64,000 nt of DNA from Viscum album. Taxonomy: Eukaryota > Streptophyta > Magnoliopsida > Santalales > Viscaceae. Both the position numbers and the translations under genes were made by a program. A model generated the notes under the pieces. The model was not told the origin of the DNA. It saw nothing but the letters and a program-made list of their open reading frames with translations, and ran no database searches. Positions 1 to 10,783 of this stretch are shown in pieces. The stretch covers positions 811,543,123 through 811,607,122 of the forward strand of contig OY728136.1 in NCBI GenBank assembly GCA_963277665.1, in the 5' to 3' direction. Within the stretch, counting starts at the first letter, position 1. The number at the start of each line of letters is the position of its first letter.

Positions 1-500
1 ATTATTGCAAATCAAAAATCATGTAAGTCTATCATACCATGATCGAGGGGCTTACTTAAGTCCATACAAAGCTTTGGAATGTTTGTAAACATGTTCAGGA
101 TGTTTTAAATCTTCATAACAACGAGGTGTTTCAAAAAAACATCCCCTTTTACAAAACCATTAAGGAAATTACATATAACATCCATTGGAAAAAATCTATA
201 ATTGAAGAATGATGCAATGTCAAGAAGAATACAAATAGATTCATGTCTAGCTAATATAGCATATGATTCTTCATAGTCTATTCCTTCTTGTTGATTATAT
301 CCTTTAACAGCCAAACTAGATTTATTTCTTACTATGATTCCATTTTCATCTCATTTATTTCTGAAGACCCATTTTACTCCAATAACAGAAATTTCTTTAG
401 GTCATTCATCCAAGTTCTAGAATTTATTCCTTTTAAATTAATTTAGCTCATCCTGCATAGTTTTTTTCCAATATTCATCACCTAAAGCATCATTGGTATT
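1..500 (-). pseudogene. Copia reverse transcriptase, N-terminal part
   Basis: This encodes the start of the copia RT domain, which copies element RNA into cDNA in the virus-like particle. The minus strand reads VKWVFRNK, a stop, DENG, then AVKGYNQQEGIDYEESYA and MDVICNFLNGF. These match the conserved copia RT opening (WVFK.K....G...KARLVAKGY.Q..GIDY.ETF and MDV..AFL.G). The catalytic YVDD block lies beyond the left edge of the window. The open stretch at 105-314 is only the undamaged middle. A stop inside VFRNK*DENG shows decay. Confidence 0.9.
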
Positions 501-1760
501 TTTTAGTTCTAATTGGGAAAGAAATGATAGATGTTCAACTTCATTTCTTAAGGAACTTCTAGTCCTTACAGGTGGATTTACATCCCCAATGATACTATCA
601 CTGGGATGATTTTATAGAAACAACTAATTTGGGTTTTGTAAAACCTGTTCATCTATATAGGGTAGGACGTCTTCTGGGGTAAATGTTTTAGAAATATTTT
701 TTTGAAAATTTTCCTTATCAAAAGAATATTTTATCAAAGGTTGATAATCATTTTATGAAATCACAACAAAAGATGTAGGTTAAGGTTATTTAAAAACAAA
801 AGGACCAGTTTCATCAAATTTGACATGTACTGCTTCTTCAACAGTACAAGTATTTTTATTGAAAACTCTATAAGACTTATAAGTTTTAGAGTATCCTAAG
901 AAAATTAATTCATCAGATTTTGGTGATAATTTGTGTAGATTATCTTTAGTATTCAGAATGAATACATTGAAACCAAAAACCTTGAGTAGTAAAGTCTAGG
1001 TTTTCTACCATTCCATAACTCATAAAGAGTTTTATTAACAAAAGTTCTAATTTAAACACGATTAATAGTATAACAAGAAGCACATATAGCTTAAGCCCAA
1101 AAATGTTTGGCAACCAAATATTCACACAACATGGTTCTTGTTAACTCTTGAAGAATTCTATTTCTTCTTTCAACAAAACACTTTTTTTGAGGTGTTCTTT
1201 GTGATGAGAAGTTATGAGCAATTCCTTTTCTACTACAAATAGTTTCAAAATCATAATTTTGAAATTATCCTCCTTGATCACTATTAATAGTTATCAAATG
1301 ATGGTTTTTATCATTTTCAACTTGGGCTCTAAAATTTTTGAAATAAGAAAAATATTCAGAATTATTTGCTAGAAAATATAACCACGTAAATCTAAAGTAA
1401 TCATCAACTAAGAAAAATACATAATATTTTCCTCCAATGATTCCAGTTTGCGTTAGAAAAAAAGATCAATATGTTCCAACTGTAATGCATCAGTGGTTGA
1501 GACTTCACCGACTCATTTAAATAAATATTTATGTTTCTTTCTATATTGACAAGGATCAAAAACTTTTTAAGAATTAAATCTATGTTTTGGTATAAACTTA
1601 ACTAGTCTTTTCATCGAGAGTTTTCATTGGTTCTTATGATTATAGTGTCCTAACCTTCCATTCCAAAACCTCGAATGTTCTTCAATTTCACTAAGGAAAG
1701 GTAGGTATTTGCTCCTAAGGCCTTCTATTTTTAGTGTGTATACATTCTCTTACCTTTGGA
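501..1760 (-). pseudogene. Copia integrase with GAG-pre-integrase domain, plus linker to RT
   Basis: On the minus strand, a GAG-pre-integrase block reads WNGRLGHYNHKNQ near 1620-1665 (family form WHRRLGH). The rve core follows, with NSDQGG near 1265-1285 (family form SDNGGEF). Further on is AKHFWA, a stop, AICASCYTINR near 1065-1125 (family form FWAEA...A.Y..NR). The remaining 501-880 is the acidic linker between integrase and RT and carries few recognisable motifs. The integrase would insert cDNA into the host chromosome. Several in-frame stops and frameshifts are present, so no product is expected. Confidence 0.85.
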
Positions 1761-1879
1761 AATAAATAATAAACTCTTCTTTAGAATTGTTTACTAAGAA
1801 CTTTTCATTCCTAAAATTTACAAGGTATCTTTCATCATATAATTGACTTATTCTAATGAGGTTTTTCTTAAGACCCTTA

Positions 1880-2075
1880 ACAAAAAAAACTTTTTAAATT
1901 AATGTTTTTCCAAGAAGAATAATGTTACCTATACAAATATTTCTCCCATAGTATTATCTATAAAAGTTACTTTTCCTCCTTTCATCTTGATAATATTTTT
2001 AAAGATGTTTTTGTTACCAGTTATATGCAGAGAACATCCACTATCCATTAACCATGTATTTCTATTGGTACATTC
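1880..2075 (-). pseudogene. Copia aspartic protease
   Basis: The minus strand reads TWLMDSGCSLHITGNKNIF followed by GGKVTFIDNTMGE. This matches the copia protease signature W..DSGCS.HMTG and the downstream G.V.FGD...G block. The catalytic DSG triad is intact at about position 2040 even though surrounding sequence is damaged. The domain matures the Gag-Pol polyprotein. It lies between the gag region and GAG-pre-integrase, as expected for copia. Confidence 0.85.
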
Positions 2076-2439
2076 TATAATTTCATGAAAATAAGAGTAT
2101 TAGGATTTTAGAACCCAAAATTTATTTGATCTAGAAACATCAGAAAGAAAAATTTTAGGTATCCACATTTTATTTGAAAATTACTTTTTATGAAAACCTA
2201 AATACTGCGTTTTTTATAAGGAACAATTTTTTCCCAATTCCCACCACACTGATACTTAGTGAATAATGTAGCACTTTGTGGAACAAAATAAAATTTCCTA
2301 AAAATCAGTTTTGAACTTATGTAACCAAATCCAAAATTATTCCTTAGAGGTTGAATTTGAGAGTACATATTATCAAAGATTTCTTTACCTAATGTAATGT
2401 TTTACTGAGACTTTCTCAAGGAAAATATTTCTGAATTTA

Positions 2440-4016
2440 GTCTATTAACCGTGTTCTTATTCTTAAAAACATCAGTTTTAGCCCTAGAGTTAGGCTCAAA
2501 AACAATTTTCATAGAAATTACTTATTGTAGTTCCATAGAAATTTTATCATTATCAGAATTAACTCCCTCAAGGTTTTTTAAAATAATTTCAAAATCAAAG
2601 GGTTTATTATTAAGATATTTAGAAAGATCTGATATTTACTTAGTAAGAATAGAAATCCTAGAATTTTCCTTATCAAGGTTTTTCTTGACTTTAGAATTTT
2701 CATTCTCAAGAATCTTAGCATACTTAGAAACTTTTTTATAGTTAGGTAAAGTATTATCTTCATCAGAAAAAGATTCTTCATTCAAGGATTCATAGTATTT
2801 AATTTCACTATAAATAGAATTCAAGGATACATTGGTAATGGATTCAGCATAGTACACCTTTGCTGTTAAACACTGATTTTCAATAGTTATTCTGGCTATT
2901 AGACCATGATTCTTCTATCCAGAAGATTCGTAATCTGAGAATTATTTAGAAAAGTATCCACCACTAGCACTCTAAGTGTCATTAGCTTTAAAAACATTAT
3001 TATCTTTAGCTTTTTATTAATTCTTTCTATTCCTCTCTGTATACTTTTCCATTCTATCTTTTCTCGTATGTATATGACAATCTGGCCTTATATGTCCAGC
3101 TCTTTTACATTTAAAATAAGTTACTTCATATTCTTTCTTGTCCTTAATTTCTTTCTTCTTGTATCTAGATTGAAAGTTCTTCTATCCAAAAATCTTGTTC
3201 ATCCTTCAAGAAAGATTGTCTAATTAATTTTCTGAAGATTCACTTTCCCTAGATTCAGATTGTATAACATCCTTCATAGATTTAGTTCTAGTAACTCTCT
3301 CAGGAGTCTTGGCTTTCATATGATTCGAAGTATTTTTAAAAGCAACACTTCCATTCCCATTCGTCTTCTTAATATAGTCAAAATCTCTCTTCATAATAGT
3401 CTCATGATGAATAATATTTCCAAACATCTCCTCAAGAGTGATCTGTGAGACTTTCCTATTCTCATATATAATTGTTCTCTTGGATTCCAACTCATTAGGC
3501 ATGATGACAATAATCTTGTCTACAAGAGCCTAATCATCCAAACCTTTTTCACCCAAGGATTGTAAGCTATTGACAATAATCATAAATCTATTTTGTAACT
3601 TACATATAGGTTTTACGCAAGGGAATAAAAAAATTGTAATACTCAACTCTAAGCATAGATCTTCTAGTTTCAATAACATTGGAAGTACCAAAATTTGTAA
3701 CTTCAAGATTCTTCCAAATGCAATTTTCTTCTTCGCAAGATGAAATCTGACTATATATATTTATATTCATGGAGTATAAAAAAGCATTGTGTACCTTGTA
3801 ATTCAGTTGATATTCATGCCTTTCTTGGTTGGTTAAAGAACTAACTTCCTTGTCAGGGATTTTATAACCTTCAGTACACATGACAATTCTATCTACTCCA
3901 GTGTTAATAATTAAAGTCTTCATACGATATATCCAATATTTGTAATCATTCCCATCAAATATAGGTGGTATAGTAGGATTTAGATTGTCTATGGAACCAA
4001 CATTTATTCATGCCAT
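2440..4016 (-). pseudogene. Copia gag (UBN2-type) with zinc knuckle and coiled-coil tail
   Basis: The likely start is the ATG whose complement is at 4014-4016, followed after one codon by a stop, then by PIFDGNDYKYWIYRMKTL (family form P.F.G.NY..W..RM). The UBN2 gag core follows at 3600-3923 (NAFLYSMN, CEEENCIWKNLEVTNFGTS) and 3224-3502 (ITLEEMFGNI). A zinc knuckle at about 3072-3115 reads YFKCKRAGHIRPDC; its first cysteine has become tyrosine (TGT to TAT). Downstream, 2636-2857 encodes an acidic and coiled-coil-like stretch (ILENENSKVKKNLDKEN) typical of Sirevirus gag. Gag would form the particle and bind element RNA. Frame changes between segments make it a pseudogene. Confidence 0.82.
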
Positions 4017-4160
4017 CTCAAAGAAAATATTTCCACAAAAACTTGTTAGTAATAAAAGTTTTTAAATAATGATAAAAATATCCTAAGCAAGGAAAATATA
4101 GAATAATGAAAAACTTGACCAAGAAAACTTTTATGTGAATATAAGTATTTTAGAAACCAC

Positions 4161-4171
4161 ATCTGATACCA
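4161..4171 (-). promoter_or_regulatory. Primer binding site (initiator tRNA-Met type), copia
   Basis: The minus strand reads TGGTATCAGAT immediately inside the 5' LTR, separated from it by two bases. Plant retrotransposons primed by initiator tRNA-Met have TGGTATCAGAGC at this place, so the first ten bases match. This fixes the inner LTR boundary at 4174. Confidence 0.8.
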
Positions 4172-4887
4172 ATTGTTGGATTGAAATGATATTGATTGCA
4201 GTATTTAAATAATTATTTAGATTCTCCATATATAAAAGGGGAGGGGGTGAATTGTATACTTTAAAAAATTACTTTGGAACTTTTAAATTTGGTAATGTTT
4301 AACAATGTTAAACAAGATAAATTCACAAGACCTCTTTCTTCTATAAACTTGCTTGATTCTGGAAATGTGGTTTCAAAAATGAAACTTAAGAAAAGTTTAC
4401 CATGATAATGATTCTACTTTAATGTATATAAAATCTTACAAGTAAGAGTACAAGTATAAGAAAGTATAAGACGGTTATACCTTCCCCAATAATCAAAATG
4501 CAGTGGAAAAAACATGAAACAATATAAGTAACAAGTAGTAAATATTTTAACCAAATGATAAGGGTATCCAACAACCTTGGATAAAAGTCCCTTGATTTAT
4601 AATTTCAAGAAAGTATATCTTACCACACCATGGTAAGCCCTCGATACGAATATCAGAGTTTGTCTTGCAATCCCTGCATGCCCTCGAACATAAAGGTAGT
4701 CAGCACCTCTGTCTTCCTATCCTTAGAAGCCCTCCAATTAACTCAGCAACATTCGTAGTTGCATGAAGGAATTTTAAACAATATGTACAGTACACACAAA
4801 GAAATAATGTCTCTCTCTATAGAAATCACTTTAGTGGCTTGTAATCTATAGACTGATCAATAGTAGTGATCTCATTCAAATGAGCTC

Positions 4888-4897
4888 CTATTTATAG
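4888..4897 (-). promoter_or_regulatory. TATA box of copia LTR
   Basis: The minus strand reads CTATAAATAG, a strong plant TATA element, inside the LTR. Transcription would start about 30 bases downstream, near 4860, and run toward lower coordinates through the primer site and gag. The repeat array lies upstream of it, in U3. Confidence 0.7.
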
Positions 4898-5162
4898 GCA
4901 CATATTCAACCGTTGACTCTCTCCTCCAATGGTTATATTCTTCCTTGAATTTTGGAGGGACCTATACATGTGTCACTCGAACAACAGTTGGTTAGAATCA
5001 GAATGCATGACATCGTTTTATAACTCAAACAAGAATAAGAAAAAATATTGTTACTTAACTAAATTCATTTTTCAGAGAGTAATGAAAAATACAAGTTTGG
5101 AGTATAACCAAAAACACATTCGGTGTCTATAATACATGAATATATGGATTTATTCTTTGAAA

Positions 5163-5470
5163 GAATTCAGAACCTGAATTATATAGAACTATGAAGTCTG
5201 AATTTCAAGGAAATTCGGCGTCTGAATTCATAAGAATTCGGAGTCTGAATTCATAACAATTTGGAGTCCATACTTAGAAATTTAGAAGTCTTAATTAAGA
5301 GAATTTGAGTCTTAATTATGAATTTTTAGAGTTTGAATTCAGAGAATTTGGAGTCTAAACTCATAAATATCAGAGTGTAAATTCAGAAAATTCAGAGTCT
5401 GAACTCAGAAATTTCAGAGTCTGAATTAAATGAATTCGGAACCTGAATTTGGATCCTAAAAACAGAATTC
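5163..5470. repeat. U3 array of imperfect palindromic repeats (about 22-26 bp period)
   Basis: The motif GAATTCGGAGTCTGAATTC and variants recur about a dozen times with a spacing of 22-26 bp. Each copy is itself near-palindromic, with GAATT on one side and AATTC on the other around GGAGTCT. The array lies upstream of the TATA box in the copia LTR, where tandem U3 repeats can act as enhancers. Copies differ by several substitutions, so it is old. Confidence 0.8.
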
Positions 5471-5718
5471 TATATATCTTAGTATTTATAAGATTCTGAG
5501 GTTTTAGTTACAAAAACTAATTTTATACTTAGAAGGAAAATGAGTTAGATTATAATATGATCTATGAAAACATGGTAAGGATAAATTTCATTGGGAAAGG
5601 AAAATTTCCTTATGAATGGAAAACATAGGGAAAAGAAATTTATCTTAAGAAATATTGTTTGTGATTTTCAAAACAATAAGGAATGGAAAATTCATAAGGA
5701 TACCTTATTTACTCAACA

Positions 5719-6053
5719 TAAGAGAGAATATCCTACAAATGAGAGCTTTATGTGACAATGGATGACGAATTTCAATAGATCATCTGATCCTTTAATCGCA
5801 AAACAATGGATCAACTCCATTGAGAAGATATTATTTATCCTGCAATTTTTTGAAAATAGATAGTTCTTTTGGTTATTTATCATATATATGGAGTGTATGA
5901 TCATTGGTGGACATTGATAAAGAATAAAAATACCGAGGAAGAGATCTAAGAAATTTAATGGAATGAATTTTGTAAAATGTTTTTTGAAAAATATTTTCCT
6001 TGAAACTGTAAGACATAAAATGGAAAGGGATTTCTAACAATTTGTAGTTTTTC
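5719..6053 (+). pseudogene. Gypsy gag fragment (element D, part 1)
   Basis: Frame-corrected reading gives NFNRSSDPLIAKQWINSIE near 5770-5830 and, after frameshifts, EFCKMFFEKYFP near 5965-6005 and KMERDF near 6018-6035. These are landmarks of the retrotransposon gag (capsid) domain and line up with the gag of element A (PLVPEKWINSLEKIF, FKEILLEKYFP, ERKF). The N-terminal end is cut by the copia LTR at 5718. The domain is interrupted at 6053 by element A and continues at 16075. Confidence 0.75.
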
Positions 6054-9000
6054 ACTTCGTAACATTGGCATGATCACAAAAGATCAAGTCTCGAAAGACC
6101 GATTAGTTTAGTAGCCTTGGGAACACTAGATACATTCATAAAAGTTATATTACATCATAAAGTGAAAAACTACAATAACAAAGTCTCCATAGTCCACACT
6201 CACATCCTCTTCTTACTATCCCTGCAGGTCATTCATAAAATACTTCTTCACAGCCTGGAAAATATTAAAACATTGAAAGGAGTGAGCTCAGATGCTCGGT
6301 AAGGATAACAATATAGTGGATGCTTTCTTAAATAAACATTAACATTTAAGGCAATGTATAACTAAAACAAAATCCTTTCAAACTTGAAATTCAACATAAT
6401 ACGGCAAAAGTAAAATGAAATAATGACATTTACTTATTCACATGGACATTCTACTAGTCGAATAATCACATGCAATATCAATAACCACTTTCATAATGAT
6501 GGAATTCATAATGCCAGACGATCATAACCACGTAGCCAAGGCCTCGTGCCAAGACCACAAATAAGATTTTTTCAAGGCCTCGTGCCAAGACACTAGTTTG
6601 TCTCATGAGACCTACCGATGCATCGAGGAGCTGTAGTGGGCTCCACCCGTCACTTATTAAGTCCAATGCATTCCTAATATGAATAGGTTTAAAGATATCA
6701 TAAACCATAACATAATCGTATCACATAAAACATGAATAAAGGAAACATAACATTTCCACATTTCAATCACAAAATATCAATACAAAACATTGATATAATA
6801 AAAACACTTTCAAAACCATTTTCAATACCAAAATAAAATAAAGTTAAAACTTTGTATTAATTTTCATTAAAAAAATGTTATGGCTTGTAGAGGAAGCCGA
6901 AACCCAAATAATGGCCATGGCGGCAGAGAAGTCGTTGTCGCCACATACGTATGACAAGAAAAACATTCCTTTTTGTCATTTAGTAAAAAACTTCGTATAA
7001 AAATATTCCTTTTGAATAAACGTAAAAGTCAAATGGGTTTATACACCGTATAAAGTAAAGTTGTGTATAAACACAAATATGCCTCAATGAAAGGAGATTG
7101 AGACGAAGCCACTCACACAGATTGTTTTTTTAAATAAAATAGATCTATTATGTGTATTCACTATAAGTACACATAAAGAAAAGAACAAATACAAGATAAG
7201 ACATAATAATATCATGACATAATTTGATAGTAGGAGATTAACCCAAAGAATAAAAATTGGGTTAAGAAGTTCCCTTACCTTGTGTCCGACTTGACTCTAC
7301 CGTTCTTTAACATCCAGAATAATAATCTAGAGTTAATTTCTATTTGATTTAGAAAATTTTTCATGTTCATTATTCCTTTTATATCACTTATTACCATGTT
7401 ATGAACTTTATGTAATTATTTAAGTTAATAACGGTCATTTTGTCGATCTTTGGTACTTGAGTCAAAAATAAACTTCTTATAATTACAAGTTGTTCATGTG
7501 GTGAAATATAAATTATATCAAGAATTATATTCATGATATAGATATCATATATCTCTTATATATCCAGTATATACATGAATTTATAATATTCCATAATGTT
7601 TAGAGGTAAGAAATGAAATGCACCGTTAATGGAGACGGTAAACCGTACGTACGCATGAACGCAACTTTCATTTCTATTTCGTATTTAATGAAATCATAAT
7701 GATATAAAGGTATATTATAATTATAGTATAATATCATATATAGTACCATTTACTGCATCCTTTATACATCCCACATATGGCATTAACGATTCAAATAACT
7801 TTGAGGGGGCGGTAGTCCGCACTTCCTAAAATGAAAATATCGCGTTTACCCATAATGGAAACAATAATGGTATGCCATAAATGAAAAGTACAGAACCTTA
7901 AGTAAAACATAAACATATTATATATCATGTATAAATATAGTGACATCTTAATTTCCACCTTTTAAGGTTTTATATGAGTGTTGAACAATCATCGTTTCGT
8001 GAGGCAGAAATTCGCCATCCAGAGAAACAAAATGTTCTTTAACCATTAGATGTAGGTGTGTGTAAGTGTAGCTCGAATAGTTCTTATAACAACATAATAG
8101 TATATTGAGGATAATGTTTTTGTTACAAAATAAATGAATAAAAATATTTTAGGGGGTTGGATAAGAAAAATAAAACAAAATAACATAAGCGAAGACATTA
8201 CCTTAAAATCGGGTAACTCTTTTGATTTGAGCCGAAGGCTTCCTTGGAAAGAATTCTGCCCAAAGTGAGGCTTCTAGGAGTAAGGGAGGGAATTTGGGAG
8301 AGTATTTGGGCAGAGGTTAGCTGAGACAAAAGGCTTTGAAAGTGTGAGTAAGGTGGTAGTGGTGGGGGCCTTTTATAAGTGGAGAGGAGGGGCACTCTTG
8401 GAAAGTAATGAAATGTTACTTTATTATACAATGATTTTTGGCTTCTAAAGGTCCAACACTTATATAATTTGAGGATAAGGTGATAAGGGTTCGAAATATT
8501 CTCATCCAAAAGTCTTTGGACAAGTTTAATGCTTAGATGTTATATTATCCTTCCATTTTATTAAAATCGTTAATTAATGAGGTAATCGCTGCATCATCAT
8601 GGTGTCATAAATGATTTAATCTATTTAATGTCTAAAAATTATAAAAAAATATATCATGATGTATTAAATCTTTTTATATTTCTAATGAATATTTATAGTC
8701 AAAAATATGACTTGAATAACCTTATTTAAATTTTTTTAGTAAAACAACTTATGTTTGTGACATTTTTATTTTAACTTTAAATAAAAAGTTATTTATGTCA
8801 TTGTCCTACCAAAGTGGCTCCATGGGGTCCCCAAGTTGACCCATTGATTGTCTATGTCGTCCATGAGACATCCAATAGGTTTAGGACAAGTTTAAAGGTA
8901 TTTTCATATTTTTATAATATCATTTTTACATTAAATTTCACTAATTACCTTTAATCGCGATTAATTAAACTTAAAAGTTACTATTCACAAAAAGATTATT

Positions 9001-9736
9001 TTAACCCCATTGAACCACATTTTACTTCTTAATGACAACCATGTATGTAGGATTTTTGAAAATCAAATCACAGAAGTGTTAATGTTTCATTTAAACGAAA
9101 AATCAGTTTTTTAACTACCACTTAGTGGTTTCACTATTCATCAAAAATTGAAGTTTTTCAGAACAATGCCAAAATTTCACCCTAAGATATAATTGATATT
9201 CTGAATCCAAAAATGATTTATATTTTACAAAATTCCAAACATATAATTTTCATTAATTAATTTTATAATTAATTCCAGCTGTCACAACAAATAGCGTGTT
9301 TTTAAGAAACAATATATATCAAAAGATTGACGATTGTTTATGACCAATTTCAAAGTGAAATTAATTATAATGACCACCATTGGATAAAATAGTAAAAATA
9401 TATTATAATTATACTTTAAAACCACTCAAAAGTATAATTTATCACTATAAATTATTTTTATTAAAAAAGTTGTTTTTAAGTATTTTTCACTATTCATAAA
9501 AATTGGAAGTTCTAAGAAAAATACCAAAAATTCCACATAGGCTAATTTTGATATTCCGAATCGAAAAATAAAGTCCATTTTGAACTATAAAATATATATA
9601 ATTTCAAAAAGTGGGTATTACTATTCATAATGGGTATTTTGATTGGTTGCGGTGTGTTAGAATCTCGAACTTGCGTACAAAGCAAGCTATTGCATTATTG
9701 AAAGAGAAGTGTATCGTGAAAGCTTGGGGTGATACA
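6054..9736 (-). repeat. 3' LTR of element A (3,683 bp, outer end truncated)
   Basis: It matches 12389-16074 throughout. On the minus strand it starts TGTATCACCCCAAGC at 9736. Its outer end lacks the last 39 bp present in the sister LTR and joins D gag sequence at 6054. The polypurine tract next to 9736 identifies it as the 3' LTR. It contains a TATA box, two GC-rich CGTACGTACG-type blocks and the palindrome-rich U5 block described in the findings. Open frames here (6478-6708 and 8198-8509, minus) are discussed separately and not called as genes. Confidence 0.9.
8370..8377 (-). promoter_or_regulatory. TATA box, element A 3' LTR
   Basis: The minus strand reads CACTTATAAAAGGCCCCC, the same context as in the sister LTR and in element B. 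It lies about 1.36 kb from the LTR start, leaving a very long R-U5 segment of over 2 kb. Confidence 0.65.
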
Positions 9737-9750
9737 TTCTCCCCTACTTC
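9737..9750 (-). promoter_or_regulatory. Polypurine tract, element A
   Basis: The minus strand reads GAAGTAGGGGAGAA directly before the LTR start TGTATCACC. This primes plus-strand DNA synthesis and marks the 3' LTR. Element B has the same tract (GAAAGAGGGGAGAA). Confidence 0.85.
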
Positions 9751-10783
9751 AATAAATTGCATCCTCACAATTTGAAAATGTTCTTAGAAAATAAAAGGTT
9801 GAAAATAGAAAATACCTTTGTGGAAAACCCACATCAGAAATAGGGTTAATAAGAATATAACATTAAAAGAAAGAAAGAAAAGTACAATGGTCACCCGAGA
9901 GAGCCCATACTAGGATTCTATGAAAATATGGATATGGAAGAAAAACAAACCATCAAGGTCTGATGGAGAGTTTTAGAACACTGGATTAGGAGAAAGTTAA
10001 CCATAAGAAAATCACTAACTTATGATTAGTTAAACAGTTATTGAATCCCCAGTTGGAAAAGTTAACCAGCAACGTTTTTGTTTTAAGTTACCTTTTATAA
10101 AGTTGAGGAATTTATTTAGGAGATTTACTAAGAATGTAATGGAATATACATACTTGTTATGTAGACTTTCATTCTTTAATAAATTTTTAACACAAACCCA
10201 TCTTTCACTCTAAAAGGTAATAGAACTCAAAAATATTCTATTTATCCTAATTGTATAAGGTTCCAAATATTAACACATACCATTTAGATTAGTAAAACTA
10301 TTTTTTAATAACCAGGGACTTCCTGTAGGCTAGTGGTAGGTTATAAAGGCCTGTCGCACTATGGTTGTGGGTTCGATTCCTGCAGCTTTGTCCAACGCAA
10401 CGGGTTATGCCCCACCCTACAGGTTGTCCTTTTCCTAAAACTGTAGTATTATAATATTCCAAAAATAATCTTAATAAATGTTTTAACCTTAAACAATACT
10501 ATCCAAGGTTCCACTTAATCCATTCCAACCTTTATAGTTATCCAAAATACCTCTGTCCAAACTTTCTCTAAAAGGTCTCTAAATTCCAAAATCAATTGTA
10601 ACATCATATTCCCTAAACAAAGTAAACTTTCTCTTATAGTCACATAATAAAAATATGATTACCTTCATAATATTAAATCCTTAATGAAAACAACAAGTAC
10701 TGCAGTACAATCCTTATATATATCACATTATTCTTATAACCAGAATATAATCCTTGAGTCCAAAAGCACCAAGACATTAATTA
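9751..10783 (-). other. Non-coding internal region of element A between gag and polypurine tract
   Basis: Apart from the SINE-like unit at 10312-10435, no reading frame with pol motifs is visible in either strand. In an autonomous gypsy element this place would hold several kilobases of protease, RT and integrase. The sequence near 9780-9900 matches the equivalent part of element B (32150-32330), so the short non-coding internal region is shared by the family. Confidence 0.7.
10312..10435 (+). repeat. tRNA-derived SINE-like unit, antisense to element A
   Basis: An A-box-like GGCTAGTGGTAGG at 10328 and a B-box-like GGTTCGATTCC at 10370 are about 44 bases apart, as in tRNA genes and tRNA-derived SINEs. 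The unit starts CCAGGGACTT and ends GGTTGTCCTTTT. A clear homologue lies at 31364-31486 in element B, also antisense and also between gag and the polypurine tract. No tRNA cloverleaf with a complete acceptor stem could be drawn, so this is not called a tRNA gene. Assignment to a named SINE family is not possible from sequence alone. Confidence 0.65.

Larger units (their letters stand above)
1..5718 (-). mobile_element. Ty1/copia retrotransposon, Sirevirus-like, partial (cut by window edge)
   Basis: Reading the minus strand from high to low coordinates gives 5' LTR, a degenerate tRNA-Met primer site, gag, zinc knuckle, protease, GAG-pre-integrase, integrase and the start of reverse transcriptase. 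This is the copia order, with integrase before RT. The RT continues past position 1, so the 3' LTR is outside the window. The gag contains a UBN2-type core and a long charged, coiled-coil-like segment before the protease, which resembles the Sirevirus (Maximus) group; that lineage call is an inference. The element sits in the gag of gypsy element D, whose reading frame resumes at 5719. All coding parts carry stops and frameshifts, so this copy is dead. Confidence 0.9.
4174..5718 (-). repeat. 5' LTR of the copia element (1,545 bp)
   Basis: On the minus strand the LTR begins TGTTGAGTAA at 5718 and ends AATCCAACA at 4174, giving matching TGTTG...CAACA ends. The inner end is fixed by the primer site. 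The outer end is where the gag frame of element D reappears at once. It carries a TATA box (4888-4897) and an array of imperfect repeats in U3 (5163-5470). The second LTR is outside the window, so neither LTR divergence nor a target duplication can be checked here. Confidence 0.78.

Noticed and set aside
2451..2857. Plus-strand frame 2451-2741 over the copia gag tail
   Set aside because: It is the antisense shadow of the coiled-coil-like gag segment on the minus strand.
8198..8509. Minus-strand frame of 103 codons, with a relative at 14576-14845
   Set aside because: It spans the TATA box of the element A LTR and is shared only because the two LTRs are copies of each other; element B has no matching open frame.
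10312..10435. Possible functional tRNA gene
   Set aside because: A- and B-box-like blocks are present, but no full acceptor stem or anticodon arm could be drawn and the unit is repeated in element B, so a SINE-like origin is more likely.
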